Under the pieces are notes generated by a model, which ran no database searches, had not been told where the DNA came from, and was given only the letters and a program-made list of their open reading frames with translations. A stretch of DNA of 64,000 nucleotides from Ditylenchus dipsaci (Eukaryota; Nematoda; Chromadorea; Rhabditida; Anguinidae), in assembly GCA_004194705.1 (NCBI GenBank), contig SADC01001283.1, positions 434,001 through 498,000 on the forward strand. Reading direction: 5' to 3'. Position numbers and translations under genes: made by a program. This document shows, one piece after another, positions 23,444 through 46,112 of the stretch (its first letter is position 1; every line of letters starts with the position of its first letter).

Positions 23444-23556
23444 AAAAGCTGCTCGATGAGTCGCACTTAGTGCTGAATGTGTATATGACCATTAGTTTTC
23501 ATGACACTACTTCATCGTGTTACTTTTGAAAAAATTCTTTGGCTTTTCACTTTTAA

Positions 23557-24199
23557 GGTCTGGCCACAATGTAGGTGTGAAGTCGAAGTGCGAAGTAAAG
23601 TGATGTCTAGAACTCGCATTTTTCATCTACCGTATTCACTGTATTAACTCCCCATGCGGAAGTATTTTTCAACCCCTGAAAAGTAGAAGAACTTTAATAT
23701 CGATTATACGATTTTCGGGTGCTCAACCAAAACCTAAAAAGTAAAATCAGGTAAACTCGTGCTCACTAAGAAAACGCAAAAAACAGATTCTCAAAATGTT
23801 TATTCTACGCTGAAATATGGGGTCCGTAGGGTGAAGACTTATTAGAGGGTGGTGAGTTAACTTAGCTGTTATCTAAGGTACTCATGTAAAATCGGATATG
23901 CTGCGATGCGAAAAACCCACTCTAAATTAACACTCTCCTATCCCACTTGATCAACTTCTTTAACATATCCAGCCCCTACCTTCTTTACTGGCACACCTAC
24001 CTACCCTCCGAAAAACACATTATCAAAATGTTTGCTCTAGGCTGAAATATGCGGTCCGTAGGGTGGGGACTTATTAGAGGGTGGTGAGTTAATACAGTAA
24101 ATGCGGTGTATCAGATTTGGCACTTTTCAATAAAAAACGCGAGATCTAGACATCACTTTACTTTGCACCTCGACTTCACACCTTCATTGTGGCCAGACC
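23557..24199. mobile_element. Inverted-repeat element (GGTCTGGCCACAATG ends)
   Basis: Arms of about 55 bp starting GGTCTGGCCACAATGTAGGT and ending CATTGTGGCCAGACC, nearly identical. I could not settle the duplication. Contains the CCGTA element 23630-24106. Confidence 0.75.
23630..24106. mobile_element. CCGTA-family MITE, nested in 23557-24199
   Basis: Ends CCGTATTCACTGTATTAACT and inverted AGTTAATACAGTAAATGCGG. Left flank TA; right flank TGTA. Inside are two direct copies of a CTGAAATATG..GGTCCGTAGGGTG segment. Confidence 0.65.
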
Positions 24200-24677
24200 C
24201 TCACTAAACCTATCATTATTGAGAGCAGCATTTTTAAAGTCTAGCAACTTATAGTTATGGTTTATATTGCTTTGGTTTGCGAAAAAGATGATTTATCTCA
24301 CGAAAAAGATTATTTCTGGTTAATCATTTTTTTGTAGCAAAAATATTTTTTTTTGTGTCAAATTTACTATTTTTTGTGGCAAATTTTCATTTTGCCTGGA
24401 TTTATTAAAAAAAATTTTGTATGAAGCAAATTATTATTTTTTATTTGAGTAGTAGAGTAGTAGTAGAGTATTTGAGTAGTAGAGTAAGAGTAGAGCTACA
24501 TGATGGTGTTATCACTTCTGAAAAAGACAAAAATGTTTAATAAAACTAGGCAAAATGAAAATTTCCCACAAAAAAGTGAATTTGCCACAATAAAAAATAT
24601 TTTCGCTACAAAAAAATGATTAACCATTATTTATCTCACGAAAGAGATTACTTATGTCACCAAAAAGTGTAATTTAA

Positions 24678-25592
24678 AGGGGCAGTGTATCTTTTGTCCG
24701 CATCTGGTCCTGCATGGAAATCGTTTAAAGGGGCATGCCCGTGCCCGACACAGAGAAAAGGCGGGGACCAGCACTTTTCTTCTTCTTCGATCAAGTTTTA
24801 CATGCATACGCATTCAGATTGTTTAAGTTTTCTGCCTATTTTTTAAAGTAGTATAAGGTCATTAATATTAGATTTGACGCAAAACGAGTGAAAAATAGAA
24901 CGATTCAAAAAAAATTGCTGGTCCCCGCCTTAACTTTTTGAAACGCACGGGCATGCCCTTTAAATTCAAATTAAACCACTTTCTGAGCTTGCTTGTTCGA
25001 ATCCCTCTGGGGGTAAACTTAATTTTTTTCGCAGTTTTTCAGCGATTGAGCTGAACTGACATGCTAAAAAAATATCGACGAATCCGTTGGAAACTTTTTC
25101 AGTCAACAATTTCTTAAATTTGCGAAATCAGCCAGAAACCATATATTTTGGTTTATGTCTATTTTATCTATCGGTCTATTTTATTACTTTTTAAAGAATG
25201 ATAGTCATTTTCTAGAGTAGAAATACGCAAGGTACCTCATAAAAACTTTTTTTCATCAAATATTTTTTTAGACAGCACGTCAAAAATTACTAGCTAGCGG
25301 ATTATTAGCTTGGATAACTTGATTTACAAAAATTACCGATTTTCGGACGATAGTCAAATTTCTATTCCTGGTTATTACTGTAGCTTAGTTATTATGCTTG
25401 TGGAATCATGACCGATAAAAAAAACTTTAATTGTCAGCAAGATCCTGACAATTATTTTTGTAAATGTCAAATAACATGTGAAAAAACTTCACAGCCATGG
25501 AGATTCGAACCAGCAAGCTCACAAAGTGGTTCAATTTGAATTTAAACAATTTCCATGCGGGACCAGATACGGACAAGAGATACACTCCCCCT
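24678..25592. mobile_element. TTAA-flanked element (AGGGGCAGTGTATC ends)
   Basis: Left TTAA (24674-24677) then AGGGGCAGTGTATCTTTTGT; right inverted GAGATACACTCCCCCT then TTAA (25593-25596). Inner arms carry tRNA-like B boxes (TTCGAATCCC near 25002, complement near 25505). Contains the smaller TTAA element 24729-24959. Confidence 0.8.
24729..24959. mobile_element. TTAA-flanked MITE, AGGGGCATGCCCGTG family
   Basis: TTAA (24725-24728), AGGGGCATGCCCGTGC, inverted GCACGGGCATGCCCT, TTAA (24960-24963). Internal GGCGGGGACCAGCA arms. Related copies at 58736-58944 and 59540-59787. Confidence 0.85.
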
Positions 25593-25596
25593 TTAA

Positions 25597-26104
25597 GTCT
25601 AAACTTTGCGGGAATTCGAATTTTTTAGTTTAAAAGTAATTTGGATTTCTCAGAATCATACCCCAGAGTGGCCCCTGAAAGTTGCTTTTTTGGGGATTTG
25701 CTAAAGGGGAGGTGAACTTTTTGCGAAAACGGGATTTCACGCATCAGAATCACACTTTAATCTGCTCAATCACTGAGAATATCACTCTGAACCATTCTCA
25801 GCCGCCTTAGAGCATCCTAAGCACTGATTTAGGGTAGTTAGATACTGGTTTGGAGCAGTTTATGATGGTTTTGGGGGGTTTGGGGTTGAGGTGGTTGAGA
25901 ATGGGTAAGGGTGGAATTCTGAGCGATTAAGCCCATCTGACTGGAATTCTGATCCGCTCAATTGAATTTTATCAAAAAGTTTAGCTCCCCTTTAGTAAAC
26001 CCAAAAAACCAACTTTCAGGGGCTTCTGGCCACTCTGGGGTGGGATTCTGAGAAATCCAAATTACTTTTTGACTAAAAAATTCAAATTCCTGCAAAGTTT
26101 AGAC
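25597..26104. mobile_element. TTAA-flanked inverted-repeat element (GTCTAAACTTTGC ends)
   Basis: Left end GTCTAAACTTTGC directly follows the TTAA at 25593-25596 that also closes the preceding element. The right end is GCAAAGTTTAGAC followed by TTAA (26105-26108). Shares the CCAACTTTCAGGGGCTTCTG arm with 11600-11985. Confidence 0.75.
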
Positions 26105-26295
26105 TTAAATTACACAAAATAACCTTTTTAGTGACATAAATCATCTTTTCCGTGATATCTTCTTTTTCGTGAGGTAAATAATCCTTTTGGCGAGATAAAT
26201 CATCTTTTTCGCAAGCCAAATAATATTATGCCCATAGTAATGGTAAACTTCACGAATTTCTTGCAGTCGAGTATATTTGTAGTTTTTAAAAATTA

Positions 26296-26589
26296 CAATC
26301 GAGTTTCGATATAACAAAACTCCTTCGAGTTTGTTCCCGCCCAGAGTACGACACTATTTTTTACCTCAATTTTCGAATTCTTTTGCAAATTGGGTTTGGC
26401 TAGTTTAGCCCTAAATATTGTAGAGATTTAGATTTTATGGGTCGCTATTGCAAATAACCACAGTTTTGCCAATAAGAACTGTGGTCCTCGATATAAAGAC
26501 ACCCTCTTTTTTAAAAGTACGCTGGTAAAAAATGTCGGACCCTAGGGGGGAACGAACTCTAGGAGTATCATTGTATCGGAACGCGACTG
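26296..26589. mobile_element. TA-flanked MITE, CAGTCG-type, diverged
   Basis: Left CAATCGAGTTTCGATATAAC, right complement of CAGTCGCGTTCCGATACAAT, both next to TA. Shares the internal GTTCCCGCC...GGGAACGAAC pair with 46978-47400 and 48913-49338. Confidence 0.65.
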
Positions 26590-27024
26590 TATTTGATTTT
26601 TTTTACAAATGTGATTTATCAAAAATTTGCTTAACAATGTGAATTATAATAATTGAGTATCGATTATGTCTTTAGGGTTTAGTGCATATGCACTACATGC
26701 ATGCATATATGACCTCGTAGATTCGCTTCGGCCTTCTCTGTTGCTTTTTTAAATATTCATTCGAGGCAGTGTTTCCGAAACTCAAGGTCAAACCCAAGGT
26801 GAACCTTGAGTCTAGTAAACTCAAGGTCTTTTTTCTTGATTTTTTAGGAAACATGGGTCTGAATTGTTTCTCTATCCCCTAAAGTCAAGATTTTACGCTG
26901 AACAAAACGTACTTTTCATGAGATATAGCCATTTTTAGGCCGCAAATAACCTTGAGTTTACCTTGACTTTGAAACTGCTAAACTCAAGGTGAACTCAAGG
27001 TGATTTTCGACCTAAAAGTGGCTA

Positions 27025-27203
27025 CAGTCAAGCCTCGTTATAACATACCCCATGAAGACCGACCCTAAGGGTATGTTATATCGAGGGGTATGTTATATCG
27101 GGGGATAATTTAACGGAGTTTATTATTGAAGGGACCGACCCTAGTGGTATGTTATAACGAGAGATATGTTATATCGGGGGTATGTTATAACGAGGTTCCA
27201 CTG
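27025..27203. mobile_element. TA-flanked MITE, CAGTCAAGCCTCGTTATAAC
   Basis: Ends CAGTCAAGCCTCGTTATAAC and inverted GTTATAACGAGGTTCCACTG, TA on both sides, with GGTATGTTATATCG repeated inside. Confidence 0.85.
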
Positions 27204-27207
27204 TATA

Positions 27208-27469
27208 CCGTATATTCTCTATTAATCCTCCACTTTCTAATAAACCCCCACTCTCTAATGATCCCCCATCATATGGACCTTATATATCAGTCTAGAGCGA
27301 TTATTTTGAAAATCTGTTTTTCACGTTTTCTTGATCAGCACGAGCACTCCTGATTCCACTTTTCAGATTTTGGTCGACTGCCCAAAAATCTCAAAATCGA
27401 CCTCAAATTTTTCCGATTTTTAGGGGTTGAAAAATAATCCCCCATGGGAGATTAATAGAGAATATACGG
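27208..27469. mobile_element. CCGTA-family MITE (CCGTATATTCTCTATTAATC)
   Basis: Inverted ends CCGTATATTCTCTATTAATC and its complement, TA on both sides. Begins 5 bp after the element ending at 27203. Confidence 0.8.
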
Positions 27470-27896
27470 TATCTCATCTTGAAAAAGATATCGAAATTAT
27501 GAAAAGTACGTTTTTTCAGCGCAAAATCTCGACTTGAGGGGTTAGGGAAAAAGATTCACACCCATTTTCTTACACAAAATCGAGAAAAAACGACATTAAG
27601 TTTACTAAACTTAAGGTTTACCTAGAGTTTGACTTCGACTCTGAGCTTGAGTTTTGGAAACACTGATCCGAGGGGAGCAAAACATTTTCAGCCAAAATTC
27701 AAGAAAGACACAAGTTGTATTTTGGATACCAGACATGCACAAGCACCGTATTTTATTTGGGCAAGACTTCTTTCTGCCCGCTTTTTTGAGTTTATGTAAA
27801 TTAAAAAAGATTTAAAGTGCCCGCTTTTGGCTTTTTTCTGCCCGCTTTTGTTGAAAAGTGCCCGTTCTTATTCAAATGGGGTTCAATTTTATTTAA

Positions 27897-28087
27897 AAGG
27901 ACCATGGTTTTTGCGCGCAGTGGCATGTGCAAAATTTGAATTGGCGGGGGACACTTCTCTTTCATCTCAAACTTTACTCTTTGGAGTCATTCGACATAAC
28001 TCCAAAGAGTAAAGTTTGAGACGAAAGAGAAGTGTCCGTGCCAATTCAAATTTCGCACATGCCACTACGCGCAAAAACTATGGTCCT
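27897..28087. mobile_element. TTAA-flanked MITE, AGGACCATGG family
   Basis: Arms AGGACCATGGTTTTTGCGCG and its near-complement; TTAA at 28088-28091 and 27893-27896. The same ACTCTTTGGAGT core palindrome occurs in the 44078-44270 copy. Sits within TTTTTCTGCCCGCTTTTG repeats at 27760-28150. Confidence 0.8.
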
Positions 28088-28559
28088 TTAAAGGGCCGCT
28101 TGTTGCTTTTTCTACCCACTTTGGATTTTTTCTGCCCGCTTATATCGAACGGTATTCTTTTTCGGGCTAGAATAGCCTCGGCTCTTTGAAATTTTTGAGA
28201 TTTTAGGTCAAAACCTTTTTTTGGTTCTCATAATTTTAACTAAGGCCAAAAATTGATTATCAAATATTAACACTTTTTTCGAAAAATCATAAAAACAAAT
28301 AGTTATTTTATGTGAAGGTAATCCTGTTTGACAGGACCGAAAGTGCGTTTTCACCCACCCGAAGTCCAAAACCTTTTCCGACCTGAAATTGTTTGGGATT
28401 TTGTAATTTCAAGCACATGAGCCACGGAAAACGACTTGACCTTTATAATATATGTCCTTTATTTTTTGAAATTTCAAGTCACAATCTTATTTTTTAGCAT
28501 CAAAAGAGCAATAAGCACTGAATAGAATGATATATTTCGCCAAAATGCTCTAAAATATT

Positions 28560-28868
28560 GGGCAGGAGAAGAATGCGCAAAATCAAATTGTGCAAATTCA
28601 ATTTGTGCAAAAATCAGTTTGTGCAAATTCATTTTGTGCAAAATTCAGTTGATACAAATTCAGTCAATTTGCCATCTCACTGCTTCAACCGATGAAAGCT
28701 AATTGCATAGCCATTGCAGAAGCTTAAGATTTTGACCTTTCGAGTACAAAATCCTTGACTGTTCAATAAAGAATCCTCGTAAATGATGGCACAAACTGAA
28801 TTTGCACAAACTGATTTTTGCACAAATTTAATTTGCACAATTTGATTTTGCACATTCTTCTCCTGCCC
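28560..28868. mobile_element. hAT-like MITE with perfect AAAATATT duplications
   Basis: Ends GGGCAGGAGAAGAATGCGCA and its complement, flanked by identical 8-mers AAAATATT (28552-28559 and 28869-28876). The subterminal motif TTTGTGCAAA repeats at least four times in each arm. Confidence 0.85.
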
Positions 28869-28914
28869 AAAATATTCTTATCTCGAGCAAATGTTTTCAT
28901 TGGACAAAGCGACC

Positions 28915-29160
28915 CTACTATAGAATCCACCCCCCCCCCTCCCCCAATTTTTCCTTCTAAAACTTAAGTAAAGACCACCCAAATTTATGTCCCAGACCCC
29001 GGAAAACATGCGTAAACTCTTTATTAGTCACAACTTCCGTACGCTGGCCTACCCCCAAGCCTAAGGGCTAAGCCTAAACTTGTTGTTTGCAAGGGTAGTT
29101 ACAGAATTTTTAAAAGGTCAGATTTTTAGGGTGGGGGGGGGGGTATTCTATAGTAGCGCC
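28915..29160. mobile_element. C-run/G-run-ended repeat, copy 1
   Basis: Begins CTATAGAATCC plus a C run and ends with a G run plus GTATTCTATAG. Between them is TAGTCACAACTTCCGTACGC and GGCCTACCC. Other copies: 34430-34674, 49360-49602, 59819-60050. Confidence 0.7.
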
Positions 29161-30118
29161 GACAGAGCTTTTTTTGCATCTAAAAGACTTTTTTTTGCGG
29201 CTTGAGTTTACAAGACCCCCCACCACGGGGAGTGATCGGATGGAAGAGATAACATCATATTCGTGTTTCTCGACCCCGACTTCATGAGAAAGCCGGCCGT
29301 TTTTTTGGTTCTTACTAACAAGAAGATAAACTTTGAAAAATTTAAATTGGCACCTTTTGAATTTAAAGGGATTAAGGGCTGTATAGGGAGGGAAAGGGAA
29401 TAAAAGGGGGCCAATAATCATGCAAGGCCCACTAACAAGAAGATGTTGAACGTAGTTTTGAATACTGGGGCCTACTTCATGAATAAACTCTGGTATGCAT
29501 GCTTTTTCATGCATCCAGAGTCACTTTCGAGTGATTTGTGTCTAAGGTATGTGGGTGTGCGCATCTCAACTCCAAGCCCCCTGCGCCCCCGAAGATGCGT
29601 TGAGATGCGCACACTCACTTACCTTAGACATGATTCCGACAAGTACTCTTGACCATAAAACATAGAGTCTCTTTTTGCCAAGGCCCAATTGAAAAACATG
29701 GTGAGGCAGTCGAACAATACATATATTTACTTTTCTATTGTTCTGCCATAAAAGTGGCCCCTTTTATTCCCTTCCCCTCTCAATGGTTCGTACTCATTTG
29801 CGCGCACTCATCTGCGCGCAACTCATTTGCGCGCACTCATTTGCGCGCACTCATTTGCGCGCAACTCATGAGTGCCCGCCTCCATTAAACACATGATATC
29901 ATGAAAAACCGCTGGTGAACTATGATAACTTTCCGGCGGCCTGATTGAGAATAATTAGGACTTATTGAGTTGAGAAAGATGAAGAATAAATTTTTTAGAA
30001 ATATGGTAAATAGGAAATCGTGGTAGTCTTGAGTTTAGATTCTTATTGACCTGAACTGAAAAAAGTTGAGGCTGAAAATTTTACCAATGACAAACGTTAT
30101 CATAATAAAACGCCAATA

Positions 30119-30304
30119 CAGTGGACGCTCGATATAACGATGCTCAATATAACGTTTCGCTCGATATAACGTATCAAAAAAATTCTTTTTTTTTGGCTAG
30201 ACTACAGTTTATTCTCGATAAATCGACGATCGATAAAACGTCCACTCCCTATAACGTCTGATTTCGGACGGTCTCTTGAGGGACGTTATATTGAGCGTCG
30301 ACTG
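30119..30304. mobile_element. TA-flanked MITE, CAGTGGACGCTCGATATAAC
   Basis: Ends CAGTGGACGCTCGATATAAC and inverted TTATATTGAGCGTCGACTG, with TA on each side. GATATAACG repeats inside. Inserted within the MULE-like element 29786-31495. Confidence 0.85.
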
Positions 30305-30719
30305 TAGCTGACTTTTTTTCAAAACAAAACAACTCAATAATGCTAACAGACGAATAAGATCATTTTGAAGATTTTCTTCTTCCTGATGGCCTTCCTCTTC
30401 TTCCTGCCGTAGAAACGGAGTAACCCGACTAGGTGATAGTATTTGGCTCTCAAGAAAGTAGTCTAGAAAAAGTTATCAGCAACCAAATAGACAATTAGAA
30501 ATTTCAGTTTGTTACCTTGTAAATTGTTTTCAAGGTTTAATTTCTGAAACACGGGCGTATTTGGCAAGGCTTCTTTTCTTTCATCAAAGCGACGAGCAAC
30601 ATCTTGTTCTGGAAAAAATGCCAAGGATGGTAGACACCGTGAAAGTTCACAAGCATCAGAATCATCATGAGCGGCGCGAAGGTGCTTTAACTAGAAAACG
30701 ATAAATTTCAATGATGAAC

Positions 30720-31155
30720 AAATAATTAATTTAATCTTGCCTCAACATTGGCAAATGTGTTCTTCGGCAAATGAAACCGTGAATAGCTTATAGCGAAATC
30801 TTCGAAAACCTCATATTATGCGTTAATGGCAGAAGACTCAAAATCTAGACTACAAAAAGCCTTTTAATGGTGGATTACACATGAATGATTCTTCACACAT
30901 GAATGATGTCATACAAAAATTACCGATCATAATGATTGACTGTGGTTGAAGATCAAGATTTTTCAAAACTTGAAACATTCGCACATATGTTGCAGCAGAC
31001 TTGTCAGGAAGCAAAGCGTATAAGAAAGAAAGCTTCGTTTTCTTAAATAAAACGTTGATACTGTAGAGCTCAACAAAACACGACACTTACTGTATTCGTA
31101 GCAGTTGACAATCGAGTATTGCCCTCCTCCATTGAATAGTGACACGACCTCCTGA
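30720..31155 (-). pseudogene. MULE transposase remnant (DDE region)
   Basis: Minus-strand exons decode as EVVSLFNGGGQYSIVNCYEY, then KLSFLYALLPDKSAATYVRM followed by FQVLKNLDLQPQSIIMI, then DFESSAINA. This is the MULE core around its second and third acidic residues (VYALLPDK...TY...F and DFE.A...A). A stop follows within a few codons. The rest of the transposase is not visible. Confidence 0.65.
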
Positions 31156-31724
31156 AAAGAGTAAAAATCAGGGTATTGAGCTAATATCTGGAGCTAAATA
31201 TCTTGACATACCTTATAAGCTGGTTGAACTGTTTTTTAAGTTCAAGCCTGAACGTTAGCTAGTCAGACATCATCCACGTTAATATTCATCGACGTAAACT
31301 GAACACAATAATAATAGAGCGAAAATACAGACGAATGGTAAAATAGCAGTGAATAGTGTTTCTATAATCCCATAAATGTAAACTACGAATCCAAAAATTT
31401 CTAAGAAACAATGAGGTGGACACTCATGAATGCGCGCAAATGAGTGCGCGCAAACGAGTGCGCGCAAATGAGTTGCGCGCAAATGAGTAGTTACGCTCGC
31501 AATACAATCCTTATTCCCTGTTGAATTCAAAAGGCGCCAATTTAAATTTTTCAAATTTTGACCAAAAAAACCATGATATCCCCCCCCCCTGTGGTTCGAA
31601 AATTTTTTTTTCTTCTCAGAACCAAAAAAAAACAGCCGGCTTTCTCATGAAATCGGGGTCGAGAAACACGAATATGATGTTATCTCTTCCATCCGATCAC
31701 TCCCCGTGGGGGGGATTGTAAACT

Positions 31725-31885
31725 GCAACCTTTTTTGCAGCTAATCCACTTTTTTCTGCAGCTAAAAAACTTTTTTTGCAGCTAATTGCCTTTGCAGCTA
31801 AAAGACTTTTTTGCAGCTAATCGTCATTTATTTGCAGCTAAAAGACTTTTTTCTGCAGCTAAAAGAATTTTTTTGCAGCTATTTT
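31725..31885. repeat. Tandem repeat GCAGCTAAAAGACTTTTTT
   Basis: At least eight imperfect copies of a unit of about 18-22 bp. Confidence 0.8.
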
Positions 31886-32189
31886 TTTAAATGAAAATTT
31901 GCTTATTTTATGCTTGTATTGTTGTTTTTAGCAAGGATTATCATAAAATTGAAGAGAGGAGGGGTACGAATCATATGTTGAACTCTCGGGTTCAAATCCC
32001 CTGGGTGCACACTCTACTTTTACTCCATTTTGATGTTTTTGGCACAATTTTGTTATTAAAAGGTTGTTCAGGCTCTTGGATATCCAACTAACCATCAGCA
32101 CAGGGTTTCATAAGTTACTGGAGCTTACTTACAAGCGATACCCTCGCTTAAGCCTTCCTTTTATCCGAAAATCGGTACTTTTCCATTGT

Positions 32190-32480
32190 ACAACTCTCAA
32201 GCCCCCTTCGGGGGCGCAGGGGGCTTGAGAGTTAGAGATGCGCGCACGCACTTACCTTAGACATGATTCCGAGAAGTATCATTATCATTCTAGTATCATT
32301 ATCCGAGAAGTATCGTATCATTAATCAATTGTACTTCAATAATCAATTGAATTATTATTAATCAATTGAAGTACAATTGATTAATGATACGATACTTCTC
32401 GGATAATGATACGAGAATGATAATGATACTTCTCGGAATCATGTCTAAGGTAAGTGTGTGCGCGCATATCTAACTCTCAA
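32190..32480. repeat. Palindromic copy of the AAGCCCCCTGCGCCC dispersed repeat
   Basis: CTTACCTTAGACATGATTCC at 32252 and its complement at 32440 enclose a palindrome around TCAATTGATTAA-type sequence near 32330-32375. The family also occurs near 15380-15640, 29440-29770, 54400-54460 and 55150-55330. Confidence 0.65.
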
Positions 32481-32657
32481 GCCGGGGGGGGGGGGGTACA
32501 ATGGAATAGCGGCCGAAAATCCATCATTTTTGGGTTCTTCTCACAGCTTTGATTGGTGTATATTCCACTGTCATTTGTCACTGCTTCTTTTCTAGACGCT
32601 TACAAGGCGTGGGGGACCGAGTAAAGTCTAGCCGCGGATCCATGAATTTGCTGTATA

Positions 32658-32843
32658 CAGTCAACTCCCGATTTAGTGTACACCCTGGGACCGGCTTCGG
32701 ATGTACACTGAATCGAGTGTACACTGAATCGAGGGTTCATTCTAGTCATTTTAATTAACCACCGGACAAAATGATTAAATCCAGGTGTTCACTAAACCGA
32801 GGTGTACACTAAATCCGGTGTACACTAAATCGGGAGTTGACTG
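32658..32843. mobile_element. TA-flanked MITE, CAGTCAACTCCCGATTTAGT
   Basis: Inverted ends CAGTCAACTCCCGATTTAGT and its complement, TA on each side. TGTACACTAAATCG repeats several times inside. Confidence 0.85.
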
Positions 32844-32849
32844 TATTTG

Positions 32850-34430
32850 AAATTTGTGATGCATTAAAATGTTTCAATTTGAGCAAATTCCAATTTTTCA
32901 TTTTTTCAAATTTAGTAACTATTTTATTTGATGTAATTTAGCAAGCTAATGACCAACGTTTTTTTGTTAGAAAAGTGTGCTAGACGCAGTTTCATCTGAT
33001 CTTTCTTCCTGTCGTAACTGATTTTTAATTGGCATCTTAATAATAAAATACAAGCACTTTTTGACAGATGTTCAAAATTTGAAAATTTGAATATTTTTTT
33101 GAAAGGCATAAAAATTCCACTTTTTATTGCTACAAATCTCTGAGTAATATTTAGGTTAGAAAGGCCAGAGTCTCGGCTTTCAAACAAGCTATCAAACTTG
33201 TCTTAATATTGAATACATCTCAACTAACAATTAAAACAATCGAGCTCTCACTGATTTTTTGAGTTCCAATTTCAAAGGGTATTTATCCCTGAAACAACGA
33301 ATTAGACAATTCCGCGACCATTTTCGGAATCAGCGTCGAAAACTGGGTCCAACTGCACAAAGTGGCCGCTCGGCCTTTCTAGTGTTAAGGCCTAAAACTG
33401 TTAATCTTCGCTGAATAGTTGATAAATTGAACCGATTAATAGATCAAAATGTCGCCGAGAAGTTTCTCCACAACTGAACGTTGAGTTATCTCCGACTTCG
33501 TATCAAAACAACTCCGAGAAAAAAAAATAATCAAAAACGTAACTGACGGACAAACATAGTCCAATTACTATCTAGAAGATAGTGTAATCTATTAATATTT
33601 TTGTTTTATTTGGGATTTTTTGCAAAAGGATGCGCATAATACATACTAAAACATTATTTATTGATCTAATAATATTTCAACAGACCCCACCGTCTAATGA
33701 CTCCCCACCCTCGTAGGAGGGTTGAAAAATAACTCCCCATGGGAGTTAAAGAGTGAATACGGTATTTAAATATTAAGCGCTAGTGTAAAATACGTTTTAT
33801 ATATGTTTTCTTCTAAACAAAAATTTTAAAAAGTTGAAAAAGACCATTTATTTATTTTTAGAGCCAAAAGCCAGTTTTTTAGAGCCAAAAAATATGTCAA
33901 ACAAAATTTTTTCCTATTCAAATTTTTTTTTCTCAGAGTTTTCATTGTCACATGTTGAATATTATTTCCTAGTATGAAAGCGCTGGAAACTATGCGTCGA
34001 ATAGTATATTGTTTATGAATTAGAGTTATGAATTATGACTGTAACTAGCCATGCTGGGGGTTTGGACCATGAGAAGCACGAGAAAAGCACTATAAACGCC
34101 GAAAAGTGCTAAAAAGGCAAAAAAAGCAAAAAGATAAAGAATTTTAACTATTTTGTACTGGATTTGGGTTTCAGTTAATTTTAGCTAAAATTTAAATCAG
34201 TTAAAAAAATAGTATCTTAATGGGAGTTTTTGCTTTTTGAATGTCAAAATCATTGTTTTCTGCAAAAATGATCGGCAAAATCGGAATCCTTGCAATATTT
34301 GCGACCAGACTGTCCAAAAGAAAAGGAAAAAAATTTAAAAAATGGGGCTAAAAAAAGTGTCAAACCCTAGGCGGGAACGAACTTTTGGGGTGTATGTTAT
34401 TGGGAGCGTCGACTGTATTCAAATATTAAG
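32850..34430. other. No gene; half-MITE and a block duplicated at 48.7 kb
   Basis: 33603-33762 is nearly identical to 48748-48910. 34221-34413 is the right half of the MITE that is complete at 48913-49338. Nothing codes here. Confidence 0.65.
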
Positions 34431-34674
34431 CGCTAGTATAGAATACCCCCCATCCTCCAAAAAAATTACCTTATAAAAATCGCTGTAACTACCCTTTCAA
34501 ACAACAAGTTTAGGATTAGCCTTAGGCTCGCGGGTAGGCCAGCGTACGGAAGTTGTGACTAATAAATAGTTTACGGGGTACTTTCCGGGGTCTGAGACAT
34601 ATATTTGGGTGCTCTTTACTTAAGTCTTCAAAGGCATAAGTTTGAGGGGAGGGGGGGGTATTCTATACTAGGGT
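34430..34674. mobile_element. C-run/G-run-ended repeat, copy 2
   Basis: Starts TATAGAATACCCCCC and ends GGGGGGTATTCTATAC, with the shared ACTTTCCGGGGTCTGAGACA core. Lies just past the 3' end of HS3ST. Confidence 0.75.
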
Positions 34675-34747
34675 CAAATATTATTTTACACTTAATTTCA
34701 AACCCGTGACATTCATAAACATCATAATCTATGACAAAGCTCATGTT

Positions 34748-46112
<11,365 letters not shown>

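Larger units (their letters stand above)
24250..26235. mobile_element. Outer inverted-repeat element with AAAGATGATTTATCTC arrays
   Basis: Left TTTGCGAAAAAGATGATTTA (near 24277) matches the complement of the right end (near 26195-26215). Variants of GAAAAAGATTATTT and AGTGACATAAATC repeat inside each end. Three TTAA-type elements (24678-25592, with 24729-24959 inside it, and 25597-26104) fill the middle. Borders are approximate. Confidence 0.55.
29786..31495 (-). mobile_element. Degenerate MULE-like element
   Basis: TACTCATTTGCGCGCA repeats point inwards at both ends (29790-29870 and 31420-31490). Flanking 9-mers CTCTCAATG (29777-29785) and CTCGCAATA (31496-31504) match at 7 of 9. A transposase remnant lies on the minus strand. 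Confidence 0.6.
29205..31715. mobile_element. Large inverted-repeat element with two insertions
   Basis: Arms at 29210-29420 and 31510-31715 share AGTGATCGGATGGAAGAGAT, TCGTGTTTCTCGACCCCGA and GGCGCC/GGCACC-TTTTGAATT. A copy of the AAGCCCCCTGCGCCC repeat (29430-29750) and the MULE-like element 29786-31495 lie between. Related arms at 54085-54300 and 55310-55490. GCAGCTAAAAGACTTTTT repeats follow the right arm. Confidence 0.55.

Noticed and set aside
31725..31885. Regular repeats that might suggest a CRISPR array
   Set aside because: Units are contiguous and imperfect without unique spacers, and the genome is eukaryotic.
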